Counted from the first letter of the stretch, positions 1 through 8,534 are shown. The stretch is 64,000 bases of DNA from Paramagnetospirillum magneticum AMB-1 (GCF_000009985.1 NC_007626.1:3837943-3901942); one strand, 5' to 3'. Notes: generated by a model not told the origin, from the letters alone. Program-made: numbers and translations.

Positions 1-1
1 C

Positions 2-1213
2 AAGGCCACCTCGCTGGGCTCGGGCTTCATCATCGATGCGGCCGGCTACATCGTCACCAACAACCACGTCATCGCCGACGCCGACGAGATCAGCGTCAAG
101 CTGCATGACGACACGGTGTTCCAGGCCACCCTGGTGGGACGCGACCCCAAGGTCGACCTGGCCCTGCTGAAGATCGAGCCCGGCAAGAAGCCGCTGGTCC
201 CCGTGCCCTTCGGAAATTCCGACGACGCCCGGGTCGGCGACTGGGTGCTGGCCATCGGCAACCCCTTCGGCTTCGGCGGCACGGTCACGGCGGGCATCGT
301 CTCGGCCCGCGCCCGCGACATCAACGCCGGCCCCTATGACGACTTCCTGCAGACCGATGCCGCCATCAATCGCGGCAATTCCGGCGGCCCCATGTTCAAC
401 ATGCGGGGCGAGGTCATCGGCATCAACTCGGCGATCATCTCGCCATCGGGCGGCTCCATCGGCATCGGCTTCGCCGTTCCCGCCTCGCTGGCCGTGCCGG
501 TGCTGGACGACCTTCGGAAGTTCGGCAAGGTGCGGCGCGGCTGGCTGGGCATCCGCATCCAGTCGCTGGACACCGACATGGCCGAGAATATCGGCCTGCC
601 CGACCAGAAGGGCGCCCTGGTGGCCAAGGTCGATCCCAACGGTCCCGGCGTCAAGGCCGGCCTAAAGGACGGCGACGTGGTGCTGAAGTTCGACGGCAAG
701 GACATCACCGAGATGCGCCGCCTGCCCCGCTACGTGGCCTCCACCCCCATCGGCAAGAAGGTGGAAGTGGTCATCTGGCGCGACGGCAAGCGCCAGACCA
801 TCACCGCCAGCGTCGGCGAGATGCCCGAGGACCCGGCCGAGCAGCAGGTCAAGGGCAAGCCCGAGACTCCCAAGCCCCAGGCCGGCAAGGACGGTATCCT
901 GACCATCCCCGGCGCCGGGCTGACCGTCTCGTCGCCCACCCCCCAGCTGCGCGAGCGCTTCGGCCTGGACGATGAGGCCAAGGGCATCGTCGTCACCGAG
1001 GTCAAGCCCGACAGCCCCGCCGCCGAAAAGGGCATGCGCCCTGGCGACATGATCATCGAGGCCGACCACAAGCCGGTCCGCTCGCCCGCCGATCTGGGCA
1101 AGCTGATCGAGGAGGGCCGCCGGGCCGGGGCCAAGTCGCTGCTGCTTCGGGTCGAGAACCCCCAGCAACTGCGCTACATCGCCCTGCCCCTGGCCGAGGG
1201 TAAGAAGAAGTAG
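2..1213 (+). CDS. degP: HtrA/DegP-type periplasmic serine protease, 5' end missing
   Basis: This is a trypsin-like serine protease with two PDZ domains, a family that degrades or refolds damaged envelope proteins in the periplasm. The reading frame is open from base 2, so the signal peptide and protease N terminus lie outside the window and about 403 residues remain. The catalytic triad is complete: His22 in NNHV, Asp52 in KVDLALLK and Ser127 in GNSGGP (numbering from base 2). PDZ1 follows around residues 190-265 and PDZ2 around 300-395, joined by a Pro/Lys-rich linker. The gene ends in LAEGKKK and is followed within 30 bases by a strong terminator, so it closes its transcript. DegP and DegQ cannot be separated from this fragment. 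Confidence 0.93.
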   Translation, partial: KATSLGSGFIIDAAGYIVTNNHVIADADEISVKLHDDTVFQATLVGRDPKVDLALLKIEPGKKPLVPVPFGNSDDARVGDWVLAIGNPFGFGGTVTAGIVSARARDINAGPYDDFLQTDAAINRGNSGGPMFNMRGEVIGINSAIISPSGGSIGIGFAVPASLAVPVLDDLRKFGKVRRGWLGIRIQSLDTDMAENIGLPDQKGALVAKVDPNGPGVKAGLKDGDVVLKFDGKDITEMRRLPRYVASTPIGKKVEVVIWRDGKRQTITASVGEMPEDPAEQQVKGKPETPKPQAGKDGILTIPGAGLTVSSPTPQLRERFGLDDEAKGIVVTEVKPDSPAAEKGMRPGDMIIEADHKPVRSPADLGKLIEEGRRAGAKSLLLRVENPQQLRYIALPLAEGKKK

Positions 1214-1239
1214 GCCGGACCTCCGGCCGACACGGACAA

Positions 1240-1271
1240 GGGGCGGGTCCTGCCAAGGACCCGCCCCTTTT
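1240..1271 (+). terminator. Rho-independent terminator of degP
   Basis: A perfect 11-bp stem (GGGGCGGGTCC at 1240-1250 with GGACCCGCCCC at 1257-1267) has a 6-base loop and is followed by TTTT. It lies 27 bases after the protease stop codon. Confidence 0.85.
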
Positions 1272-1330
1272 GCTTGGAATTGCGGGTGGCACGGCATCTT
1301 AAAGCACCGAGCGTCAAATATGAGACAGGG

Positions 1331-1417
1331 TGTCATCCTGAGCGCCGCGAAGGATCTTTCAGCCTGAAGCGGCTGGCGTCCTCGCGTGAAAGACCCTTCG
1401 CTGGGCTCAGGGTGACA
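1331..1417. repeat. Dispersed inverted repeat, GTCATCC family, copy A
   Basis: The two ends of this element form an imperfect 29-bp inverted repeat in which about 25 of 29 positions match: TGTCATCCTGAGC... at 1331-1359 and its complement at 1389-1417. Related elements lie at 1464-1568 and 41368-41458, all intergenic. It would fold into a long hairpin in RNA or single-stranded DNA. No coding potential is evident. Confidence 0.7.
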
Positions 1418-1463
1418 GCTTGTTTCTGATTTTGCGCACGATGGTCTAAGACACACAAATACC

Positions 1464-1568
1464 TGTCATCCCGACGCCCAAGGGCGGAGGGACCTCCGCC
1501 TGGCCTACCGTTTCCGAATCGGACCCGCTGTTCCAGGTGGAGATCCCGCGCCATGGCTCGGGATGACA
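1464..1568. repeat. Dispersed inverted repeat, GTCATCC family, copy B
   Basis: This element begins TGTCATCCCGA and ends TCGGGATGACA, an 11-bp perfect terminal inverted repeat. Its interior resembles the copy at 41368-41458: both contain a TTCCGA(A/T) segment and CCAGG(T/C)GGAGATCC. With copy A and the flanking terminators it fills the 448-base gap between degP and flgH, in which no gene is seen. Confidence 0.7.
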
Positions 1569-1600
1569 GATTGAGAATCCGCGCCCCCCTCCCGCCCGGC

Positions 1601-1643
1601 AAAAAATGCCGAAGGCCCGCCGGAGGTGTCTCCGGCGGGCCTT
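1601..1643 (-). terminator. Rho-independent terminator of the flgFGAH transcript
   Basis: A perfect 14-bp stem (AAGGCCCGCCGGAG at 1612-1625 and its complement at 1630-1643) has a 4-base loop. On the minus strand it is followed by a T run (AAAAAA at 1601-1606 on the plus strand). It lies 18 bases past the flgH stop codon. Confidence 0.85.
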
Positions 1644-1661
1644 CCTGGGAAAAGCGTCCGA

Positions 1662-2453
1662 TCAGAACGGGAAGATGATGTCGAAGATCTGCTGGCCGTA
1701 GCGCGGCTGGGTCAGATCGCTGACCATGCCGCGGCCGCCGTAATAGACGCGGGCCTCGGCAATCTTTTCCGAGCTGACCGAGTTGGACGAGCTGATGTCC
1801 TCGGGCCGGATGATGCCCTGAATGGACAATTCGCGCATTTCGTAGTTCACCCGGAACTCCTGGCGGCCGGAAATCACCAGATTGCCGTTGGGCAGCACCT
1901 GGGTGATCACCGCCGCCATGCTCATGGTGATGCTTTCCGTCCGGGTGGTATTGCCGGAATTGGTCACCGCCGAGGTCGACGACAGGTCGGCCAGGCTGGC
2001 CAGGTTGATGTTGGGCAGCAGCTTGGACAATTGCTGTTCGAAGCCCATGGCCGAGATGGGCGAGCCGGTGGTACCCGAGCCGGCCTTTTCCGAGCCGGTC
2101 CGCGAGTTGGTCAGGCCGGTGGTCAGGGTGGCGCTGTCGGCGATGGACACCGCCACGGTCAGGATGTCGCCCACGTCCTTGGCGCGCTGATCCTTGAAGA
2201 AAGCCCGGGCGCCGGGCCGCCACAGGGAGTTGGCGTTCTGCGGCGGGGCCGAGGGCTGCGGCATGGGCATGCTGACCGGCTGGTAGCCCGACTTCTGGGT
2301 CGGATTCTGAATGGGCGAGGTCTGCGGGCCGGAGCCCACTTCCGACATGCGGGTCAGCATGTTGCAGGCCGACAGCTCGGACATGGCGGCGACCAGGGCC
2401 AGGGCCCGCAGGGTCTTGCGGCCGAACAGGCGGGAGGCGGAGGGGGTGGACAT
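1662..2453 (-). CDS. flgH: Flagellar L-ring protein FlgH (lipoprotein)
   Basis: FlgH forms the outer-membrane L ring through which the flagellar rod passes. The 263-residue product has a lipoprotein signal ending in LSAC, which puts the lipidated cysteine at about residue 30. The mature part has the family's typical NSLW, DQRAKDVGDILTV and NLVISG segments, and the end QQIFDIIFPF is characteristic of FlgH. The ATG at 2453 is chosen because GGGAGAG precedes it and the signal peptide starts there; a longer in-frame extension runs back into flgA and is unlikely. It is the last gene of flgF-G-A-H. The usual flgI partner is not between flgA and flgH and must lie elsewhere. Confidence 0.95.
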   Translation of the reverse strand: MSTPSASRLFGRKTLRALALVAAMSELSACNMLTRMSEVGSGPQTSPIQNPTQKSGYQPVSMPMPQPSAPPQNANSLWRPGARAFFKDQRAKDVGDILTVAVSIADSATLTTGLTNSRTGSEKAGSGTTGSPISAMGFEQQLSKLLPNINLASLADLSSTSAVTNSGNTTRTESITMSMAAVITQVLPNGNLVISGRQEFRVNYEMRELSIQGIIRPEDISSSNSVSSEKIAEARVYYGGRGMVSDLTQPRYGQQIFDIIFPF

Positions 2454-2476
2454 GATCGATCTCTCCCGAATACGGC

Positions 2477-3451
2477 TCAGTTGTTGGCCAGGGTGCGAAG
2501 CCCGCCGGGCATCACCGACACCTGGCCGGGGCCTTCGATTTTGGCGTCGACGGTCTGCTTGCTTTGAACGTTGGTGACGCGGATGACGTCGCCGACGCTG
2601 CCGTCCTCGATGGCACGGCCCTGGGCCGTCAGCGTCATGAACTTGGAGCGCAGCATGATGGTCACCGAGCTGTTCTTGGCCACCACCACCGGCTTTTGCA
2701 CCTCGTTGGTGCGCACCGGCACGCCGGCGCGCAACTGATAGCGCGGCTCCTGGCCGACCAGCATGCGGGCGTTGGAGATGATGTCGCGGCGGACCACTTC
2801 CTCGCGCACGTCCACCCACTGGATGTCGTCCTCGCGGATCACGTCGCCACGCCCCATGGCATGCGCCAGGACGGGGATGCGGGCCGAGGCGTAGACGCTG
2901 CCCATCACCTTGAAGCGGACGGAATTGGGCGCGCCGGCTGGAGCCTCGACCACCGCCTGGAAGCGGTTCATGCGCGGATCGTAGGCCAGGTCCTTGACCG
3001 CCACGGTGGGGCTGGCGGTGGCGGGAATGACGATGTGAAGCTGCTGGCGGTTGCTGATCTCGATGGAGGCGCCGGCGGGGGCACCCTCCATGGACAGGGC
3101 TTCCTTCAGCTCGGTCTCGATGGCGCGGATGTCGACGCTCTGGCCGGCGCGCTCGACCACCGAGCGCTCGAAGGGCGAGGCCGGGCGCCAGTCGATGCCG
3201 TAGGACTGGGCGACGGCCATCAGCCAGCGGGTCTCCAGGGTGATCCGCTTGCCCGGCGCCGGCGCATTGGCCAGCGGCGTGCCGGCCTTGTCGCCAATGT
3301 TCTCCCAGATGTCGCCAAGGGTGATGGCGTCGCCGTTGAGAACCACGCTGGGCTTCAGCTGGGGCGGCAGTTCGGCGGCGAGGGCACCGCCCAGGGCGGC
3401 GGCGAAAGCCAGGCCGGCGATGGTGGCGCGAAGGCAGAGGCGGCGGATCAT
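2477..3451 (-). CDS. flgA: Flagellar P-ring assembly chaperone FlgA
   Basis: FlgA is a periplasmic chaperone that helps FlgI subunits assemble into the P ring. The product has 324 residues, longer than the enteric protein (about 220), with an N-terminal extension before the SAF domain as is common in alphaproteobacteria. A signal peptide (residues 1-26, cut near ALAAE) is clear. The SAF-like part (about residues 185-320) includes PVLAHAMGRGDVI, a QLRAGVPVRTNEV-like stretch and the C-terminal GDVIRVTN. The gene lies 10 bases downstream of flgG and 23 bases upstream of flgH in one minus-strand operon. Confidence 0.93.
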   Translation of the reverse strand: MIRRLCLRATIAGLAFAAALGGALAAELPPQLKPSVVLNGDAITLGDIWENIGDKAGTPLANAPAPGKRITLETRWLMAVAQSYGIDWRPASPFERSVVERAGQSVDIRAIETELKEALSMEGAPAGASIEISNRQQLHIVIPATASPTVAVKDLAYDPRMNRFQAVVEAPAGAPNSVRFKVMGSVYASARIPVLAHAMGRGDVIREDDIQWVDVREEVVRRDIISNARMLVGQEPRYQLRAGVPVRTNEVQKPVVVAKNSSVTIMLRSKFMTLTAQGRAIEDGSVGDVIRVTNVQSKQTVDAKIEGPGQVSVMPGGLRTLANN

Positions 3452-3461
3452 GATGGCCTCA

Positions 3462-4247
3462 CTACTTCATCTGGTTGATGGTCGAGAGCATCTCGTCGGA
3501 GGCCTGGATGACCTTCGAGTTCATTTCGTAGGCGCGCTGGGCGCCGATCAGGTTGGTCACCTCGGCCACCACGTTGACGTTGGAGGTCTCGAGGAAGCCC
3601 TGCAGGATGGTGCCGAAGCCGGGCTTGCCCGGGGTCTGCACCACCGGCTGGCCCGAGGCCGGGGTTTCCATGAACAGGTTGCCGCCGCGGGCTTCCAGGC
3701 CGGCGTCGTTGGCGAAGGTGGCCAGGGTCAGCTGCCCCTTGATCTGGCTTTGCACCTGGCCGTCCTGCTTGACGATCACCTGGCCGGTGGAGTCGACGGT
3801 GACGCCCACCGCGTCCGAGGGAATGGTCACCTGCGGGATCACCTGATAGCCCTCGTGGGTGACGATGGTGCCTTCCGGCGACAGCTGGAACGAGCCGTCA
3901 CGGGTATAGGCGGTCTCGCCCGAGGGCAGCTTGATCTGGAAGTAGCCCTTGCCCTGGATCGCCATGTCCAGGGTGTTGTCGGTGCTCTGGACGCTGCCCT
4001 GCTCGGTGATGCGGTACACCGCCGTGGTCTTGACGCCCAGGCCCAGCTGCACGCCGGTCGGCACGATGGTGCCGGTATCCGACGACTGCGAGCCGACGCG
4101 GCGCAGGTTCTGGTAGAGCAGGTCCGCGAATTCAGGCCGCCGCCGGGTGAAGGCGGTGGTGTTCATGTTCGCGATGTTGTTCGAGATGACTTCGACGTTG
4201 GTCTGCTGGGCCAGCATGCCGGTCGCGGCGATGTTCAGGGAGCGCAT
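3462..4247 (-). CDS. flgG: Flagellar distal rod protein FlgG
   Basis: FlgG builds the distal part of the flagellar rod that crosses the periplasm. At 261 residues it has the family's normal length. The N-terminal signature MRSLNIAATGMLAQQTNVEV and the NNIANMNT segment belong to the rod/hook family, and the C terminus (VNVVAEVTNLIGAQRAYEMN, then KVIQASDEML) forms the partner helix of the rod coiled coil. The gene follows flgF by 28 bases and precedes flgA. Confidence 0.97.
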   Translation of the reverse strand: MRSLNIAATGMLAQQTNVEVISNNIANMNTTAFTRRRPEFADLLYQNLRRVGSQSSDTGTIVPTGVQLGLGVKTTAVYRITEQGSVQSTDNTLDMAIQGKGYFQIKLPSGETAYTRDGSFQLSPEGTIVTHEGYQVIPQVTIPSDAVGVTVDSTGQVIVKQDGQVQSQIKGQLTLATFANDAGLEARGGNLFMETPASGQPVVQTPGKPGFGTILQGFLETSNVNVVAEVTNLIGAQRAYEMNSKVIQASDEMLSTINQMK

Positions 4248-4275
4248 GGCGAGAGTTCCTTACTCGTTGAACCGG

Positions 4276-5016
4276 TCAGTTGGTCTTGGTGAAGCCCAGG
4301 GCCTGGATGGCCTTGAGCTGGCGGTCGTGCTCGGCGTCCAGCATCTTCTGGACACCCTGATATTCGCGCAGAATCTGGGTCATGCGGGTCATCTCCAGCA
4401 CCGGCTGGACATTGGATTCCTCCATCATCCCCTGGGCGACGTGGGGGCTTTGCACCACTTCGGGCTCCTGGGTGGTCTCGTAGAGGGAGTCGCCGGCCTT
4501 GCGCATCTGCTGGTCGTTCTCGAACTTGACCACCTTGAGGCGGGCGACGCGGCCGTTCTCGGTGGAGACGGTGCCGTCGGATGCCACTTCCACCCGGGTC
4601 TCGTTGGGGGCGAAGACGATGGGCTGGTCCCGGTCGTCCATCACCGCGTAACCCTGGGAATTGACCAGCATGCCGGTCTGGTCCAGGCGGAAATGGCCGT
4701 TGCGGGCATAGCGCATGCCGGCTTCGGTCTCGATCTGGAAGTAGCCGTCGCCGTGCAGGGCGAAATCCAGGGGATTGTCGGTCTTGGTCAGCGGACCTTC
4801 GCGGGTGTCGCGCAGCACGCCCACGTCCTGGACGAAGGAGAGCTTGCCGCCGACGGCACGCTCGGACGAGCGGGTCGGCACCAGAAACTCGCGGAACATC
4901 ATCTCTTCGCCTTTGAAGGCGGGGGTGTTGGCATTGGCCATGTTGTTGGCCACGACTTCCATCTGGCGCCACAGGGCCGCCTGGCGGGAGAGAGCGATGT
5001 AAGATGTGTTCTGCAT
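4276..5016 (-). CDS. flgF: Flagellar proximal rod protein FlgF
   Basis: FlgF is a proximal rod subunit secreted by the flagellar export apparatus. The frame extends 19 codons upstream, but the start is placed at the ATG at 5016 because the product then begins MQNTSYIALSRQ, the normal family start, and has the usual length of 246 residues. The rod signature VVANNMANANTPAFKG is at about residues 20-40, and the C-terminal helix runs to about residue 240. It is the first gene of the flgF-G-A-H operon, transcribed away from fliL. Confidence 0.95.
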   Translation of the reverse strand: MQNTSYIALSRQAALWRQMEVVANNMANANTPAFKGEEMMFREFLVPTRSSERAVGGKLSFVQDVGVLRDTREGPLTKTDNPLDFALHGDGYFQIETEAGMRYARNGHFRLDQTGMLVNSQGYAVMDDRDQPIVFAPNETRVEVASDGTVSTENGRVARLKVVKFENDQQMRKAGDSLYETTQEPEVVQSPHVAQGMMEESNVQPVLEMTRMTQILREYQGVQKMLDAEHDRQLKAIQALGFTKTN

Positions 5017-5330
5017 GGTCTCGATCCGTGTTGGCAATTGCTTGCGCCACCAGTCTCGCAACCGGCGTGCCAATTTCAGAAATCGAGCATTTCCACCATT
5101 TTCCCCGTCAAGCCCCCAGTTCCGGGAAGGGCTTGCCGGGCAGTTATTGCCGGGTGCCCCCCGGGGTTGCTATCGTGCATCCGCGGCGGGGGGAAAGCGT
5201 GCCGCGCAAATGGGGTGGTTTCCCTCTCTTTTGCGCCGGCGCAACCTTCTGTTAACCGCGAAGGTCTAGTTTTTAAGATGCGCACGTGTGGGTCCTGGTG
5301 GGCCGGCGCGTCGAGCGGCGGAAGAGGGTC
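5017..5330. other. Divergent intergenic region between flgF and fliL
   Basis: These 314 bases should carry the promoters of the two divergent flagellar operons. A 14-bp perfect palindrome, TTGCGCCGGCGCAA, lies at 5231-5244 in front of fliL, and a 12-bp palindrome with a related TTGCGCAA core precedes cheY at 8439-8450. I could not identify a convincing sigma-70 or sigma-54 promoter. A TTGGCA-N5-TTGC sequence at 5031-5045 has the wrong spacing for sigma-54. Confidence 0.35.
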
Positions 5331-5876
5331 ATGGCCGAAGATCTGGAAGAAGATTTCGAAGAAGGCGAAGGCTCGGAAGAGATCTCCGAGTCACCGTCGA
5401 AGAAGCTGCCGATCAAGAAGATCCTGATCATCGTGCTGCCCATCCTCTTGCTGGTGGGCGCCGGAGCGGGGGTCTATTTCTCCGGCCTGCTGGACAAGCT
5501 GACGGGCAAGAAGGACGACCACGGCGCCACCGAGGCGGCCGCCCCGCCTCCGCCTCCCAAGGCGGTGCAGGCGGCGTCGTTCATGGATCTGCCCGAGATG
5601 CTGGTCAACCTGCAGACCACCGGACGCAAGCAGGCCTTCCTGAAACTGCGCGTCGCGCTGGAGCTGGAGGCGGTCACCGACCAGCCCCGCGTCGAGCAGA
5701 TGCTGCCCCGCATCATCGACAACTTCCAGATCTACCTGCGCGAGCTTCGGGTCGAGGACCTGCAGGGCGCGTCGGGCATGCATCTGCTGCGCGAGGAATT
5801 GCTGACCCGCGTCAATGCGGCGGTCAAGCCGGTAAAGGTCAATGACGTCCTCTTCAAGGAGATGCTGGTCCAGTGA
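5331..5876 (+). CDS. fliL: Flagellar basal-body-associated protein FliL
   Basis: FliL is a single-pass inner-membrane protein that surrounds the stator and supports motor torque. The 181-residue product has an acidic cytoplasmic N terminus, a lysine-rich turn, one transmembrane helix (about residues 28-50) and a periplasmic domain. That domain includes a DLPEMLVNLQTTGRKQAFLKL-type segment and the end TRVNAAVKPVKVNDVLFKEMLVQ, both typical of FliL. The ATG at 5331 is chosen because the upstream in-frame residues look like non-coding extension. fliM follows after 22 bases. Confidence 0.93.
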   Translation: MAEDLEEDFEEGEGSEEISESPSKKLPIKKILIIVLPILLLVGAGAGVYFSGLLDKLTGKKDDHGATEAAAPPPPPKAVQAASFMDLPEMLVNLQTTGRKQAFLKLRVALELEAVTDQPRVEQMLPRIIDNFQIYLRELRVEDLQGASGMHLLREELLTRVNAAVKPVKVNDVLFKEMLVQ

Positions 5877-5898
5877 TGAACCGGCGGGATAGACCGAC

Positions 5899-7080
5899 AT
5901 GGCGATGAACGACGACGGTGGAACCACCCGCGGGGCCGATGACGAAGAGGCCCTGATGAAGGAGTGGGCTGCCATGGCGGGCGACGACGCCGGCGGCGGC
6001 GGCGGCGGCGGCGGCGGTGACGCCGGCGGCGGCGACGGCGGGGACATGGCCGCCGAGTGGGAGGCCATGCTAGGCGCCGGCGACAGCACCGGCGAGACCC
6101 AGGCGGCGGTAGCCAAGGACGCCACCCGCGTTCTGAACCAGGACGAAATCGACTCCCTGCTGGGATTCGACGACGACATGGGCGGGGCCAACGACAAGTC
6201 CGGCATCCAAGCCATCCTGAATTCCGCCCTGGTGTCCTACGAACGCCTTCCCATGCTGGAAGTGGTGTTCGACCGCCTGGTCCGCATGATGTCCACCTCC
6301 ATGCGCAACTTCACGTCCGACAACGTGGAAGTCTCGCTGGACAACATTCTCAGCTTGCGCTTCGGCGACTACCTGAACTCCATTCCCCTGCCCGCCATGC
6401 TGGCGGTGTTCAAGGCCGAGGAATGGGACAATTTCGGTCTGCTGACCGTCGATTCCTCGCTGATCTATTCCATCGTCGACGTGCTGCTGGGCGGCCGTCG
6501 CGGCACGGCAGCCATGCGCATCGAGGGCCGCCCCTACACCACCATCGAACGCAATCTGGTCGAGCGCATGGTCCATGTGGTGCTGTCCGATCTGTCGGCG
6601 GCCTTCGACCCCCTGTCGCCGGTGACCTTCCGCTTCGACCGCCTGGAAACCAATCCGCGCTTCGCCACCATCTCGCGCCCCAGCAACGCCGCCATCGTCG
6701 CCAAGCTGCGCATCGACATGGAAGACCGCGGCGGGCGCCTCGAACTGCTGCTGCCCTACGCCACTCTCGAACCCGTCCGTGAACTGCTGCTGCAGATGTT
6801 CATGGGTGAAAAGTTCGGCCGCGACTCCATCTGGGAAACCCACTTGGCCGAGGAGCTGTGGCTGACCGAGGTGGAGCTGGAAGCGGTGCTGGACGAGCAG
6901 GTGATGAACCTGCGCGAGGTGCTGAACTGGAAGCCAGGCTCGAAATTCATGCTGAACGCCACCGCCGATTCGCAGATCGACATGCGCTGCGGCGAGGTGG
7001 CCATGTTCCGCGGCCGCATGGGGCGCAAGGGCCAGCACATTGCCATTCAGGTGGATGAATCCACCATCAAGTCCGGGTGA
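5899..7080 (+). CDS. fliM: Flagellar motor switch protein FliM with a long Gly-rich N terminus
   Basis: FliM is the C-ring subunit that binds CheY-P and sets the direction of rotation. At 393 residues it exceeds the usual 330. The extra part is an acidic N-terminal region of about 75 residues. It contains a poly-glycine run near residues 32-40, encoded by GGC repeats at 5992-6016, and two similar motifs, KEWAAMAG (21-28) and AEWEAMLG (52-59). The CheY-binding motif that normally starts FliM appears after it, as VLNQDEIDSLLGF at about residues 78-90. The FliM middle domain and the C-terminal SpoA/FliN-like domain follow. The stop overlaps the GTG start of the next gene. Confidence 0.95.
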   Translation: MAMNDDGGTTRGADDEEALMKEWAAMAGDDAGGGGGGGGGDAGGGDGGDMAAEWEAMLGAGDSTGETQAAVAKDATRVLNQDEIDSLLGFDDDMGGANDKSGIQAILNSALVSYERLPMLEVVFDRLVRMMSTSMRNFTSDNVEVSLDNILSLRFGDYLNSIPLPAMLAVFKAEEWDNFGLLTVDSSLIYSIVDVLLGGRRGTAAMRIEGRPYTTIERNLVERMVHVVLSDLSAAFDPLSPVTFRFDRLETNPRFATISRPSNAAIVAKLRIDMEDRGGRLELLLPYATLEPVRELLLQMFMGEKFGRDSIWETHLAEELWLTEVELEAVLDEQVMNLREVLNWKPGSKFMLNATADSQIDMRCGEVAMFRGRMGRKGQHIAIQVDESTIKSG

Positions 7081-7622
7081 TCGCCGTGGATTGGAAAGTC
7101 GTCCTCGACCTTATCGTTTCGGTGCTGCTGATCGCCACCATCGGCTATGCCTGGATGCTGAACCAGCGCCTGTCGTCCTTGCGCAAGAACCGCGACGATC
7201 TGGCCAAGACCATCGCCGCCTTCAACGAGGCGACGCTGCGCGCCGAATCCTCCATCCCCAAGCTCAGGAAGGCGGCCGAGGAATCCGGCCAGACCCTGCA
7301 GGAGCGGGTGGAGAAGGCGCAGTCCCTGCGCGACGACCTGGCCTTCATGATCGAGCGCGCCGACACCATGGCCAACCGCCTGGAAAACGCCGTCCGCTCG
7401 GCTCGCACCGATGGTCCCAAGCCGGCGCCCGAGCCACGCGGCCCCACCGCCGAGCGCTCGGCCCAGATCGGCACCGCGTCCACGCCCACCATGCCGCCGC
7501 CCCGCATGGCCGGCAACCGCGCCGCCGCCATCGCCGCCGCCGCGGCTGCCGCCGAGTCCGAAAGCGACGACCGTTCCGAAGCCGAGCGCGAATTGCTGCG
7601 CGCCCTTCAGTCCATGCGGTAG
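7077..7622 (+). CDS. DUF6468-type membrane protein of flagellar clusters
   Basis: This 181-residue protein of unknown function belongs to a family found beside fliM and motE in alphaproteobacterial flagellar loci. One transmembrane helix near the N terminus (about residues 8-26) is followed by a cytoplasmic helical, probably coiled-coil region (30-105) and an Ala/Pro-rich tail. The GTG start at 7077 overlaps the fliM stop (GTGA), which implies translational coupling. A role in motor or stator assembly is inferred from position only. Confidence 0.75.
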   Translation: MIAVDWKVVLDLIVSVLLIATIGYAWMLNQRLSSLRKNRDDLAKTIAAFNEATLRAESSIPKLRKAAEESGQTLQERVEKAQSLRDDLAFMIERADTMANRLENAVRSARTDGPKPAPEPRGPTAERSAQIGTASTPTMPPPRMAGNRAAAIAAAAAAAESESDDRSEAERELLRALQSMR

Positions 7623-7630
7623 GAGGCATC

Positions 7631-8413
7631 ATGGCCACCAAGACCCGCAAGCCTGTCCCCGGCCCCATCAAGGTGCAGCCTCCCGGCGCGTCCAAGGGCT
7701 CCAGATCCGCCAAGGGCGCCGGCAAGTCCGAGGGCAAGGCTCCCATCGTCCGGGTGCTGCCCGTCCTGATCTTCGTGGGCGTGCTGATGCTGTCGCTGCG
7801 CGTCGGCGACATCTTCAAGGGCATGTTCGGGCTGGAAACCGTCTCGGTGGCCGAGCTGCAGGCGCAGCAGACCCCCAAGGCCCAGCCTCCGGCCGCCCCC
7901 GCCGCCACCCCGGCCGCCGCCACCGCCCCGGCCCAGACGGCCCCCGCCGCCCCGGCCACTGCCGGCTCCGACCCGGGCGCCGGCATGAGCCAGACGGAAC
8001 TGGATGTGCTGCAGAAGCTGCAGGAACGGCGCGGTACCCTCGACGTCCGGGAAAAGGACATCGAAAAGCGCGAGGCCCTGCTGAAGGCCGCCGAGGACCA
8101 GATCGACCGCAAGGTCGCAGAGATGAAGACGCTGCAGAACACCATCGAAGGCCTGCTGCGTCAGTACAACGACCAGGAAGACAATAAAATGCGCTCCCTG
8201 GTTAAAATCTACGAAAATATGAAGCCCAAGGAAGCGGCGAAGATTTTCGAGCAGCTGGATATGAATATCCTGCTGGAAGTGGTCGAGCGCATGAAGGAAC
8301 AACGTGTTGCTCCGATCATGGCTGAAATGGACCCGTCCAAGGCCAAGGCAGTTACTGCCGAATTGGCACAAAGACGCCAGATACCGATGCCAAGGGCGGC
8401 CTCGGGCGGGTGA
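7631..8413 (+). CDS. motE: MotE-like flagellar protein (MgtE N-domain fold)
   Basis: The 260-residue product has a basic N terminus, one membrane helix (about 39-57) and a Pro/Ala linker (80-120). A long coiled coil (125-190) and a C-terminal helical domain follow, with KIYENMKPKEAAKIFEQLD and MNILLEVVERM segments. The C-terminal part matches the MgtE_N/FliG-like fold seen in MotE, a periplasmic chaperone for the stator-associated protein MotC in Sinorhizobium. The start is fixed by AGGAGG at 7621-7626. Its place directly after the DUF6468 gene is conserved in alphaproteobacteria. Whether the coiled coil is periplasmic here is inferred from the single N-terminal helix. Confidence 0.8.
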   Translation: MATKTRKPVPGPIKVQPPGASKGSRSAKGAGKSEGKAPIVRVLPVLIFVGVLMLSLRVGDIFKGMFGLETVSVAELQAQQTPKAQPPAAPAATPAAATAPAQTAPAAPATAGSDPGAGMSQTELDVLQKLQERRGTLDVREKDIEKREALLKAAEDQIDRKVAEMKTLQNTIEGLLRQYNDQEDNKMRSLVKIYENMKPKEAAKIFEQLDMNILLEVVERMKEQRVAPIMAEMDPSKAKAVTAELAQRRQIPMPRAASGG

Positions 8414-8534
8414 TTGTCGGGGGATTGCATAAAAAATGACTTGCGCAAGTGCGGTCCCCCATCTTAACTAGGAAAATTCGTGGGTTACCGGTTTGTTCGG
8501 TTGCTGGCGGCTAGTGTCTCGAAGGAGCGGATGG

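Noticed and set aside
5031..5045. Possible sigma-54 promoter TTGGCA-N5-TTGC
   Set aside because: The distance between the GG and GC elements is 9 bases, where sigma-54 requires 10, and it is not placed suitably for either flanking gene.
5992..6016. GGC repeat in fliM as a phase-variation tract
   Set aside because: The unit is three bases long, so changes in number keep the frame and only alter the glycine linker.
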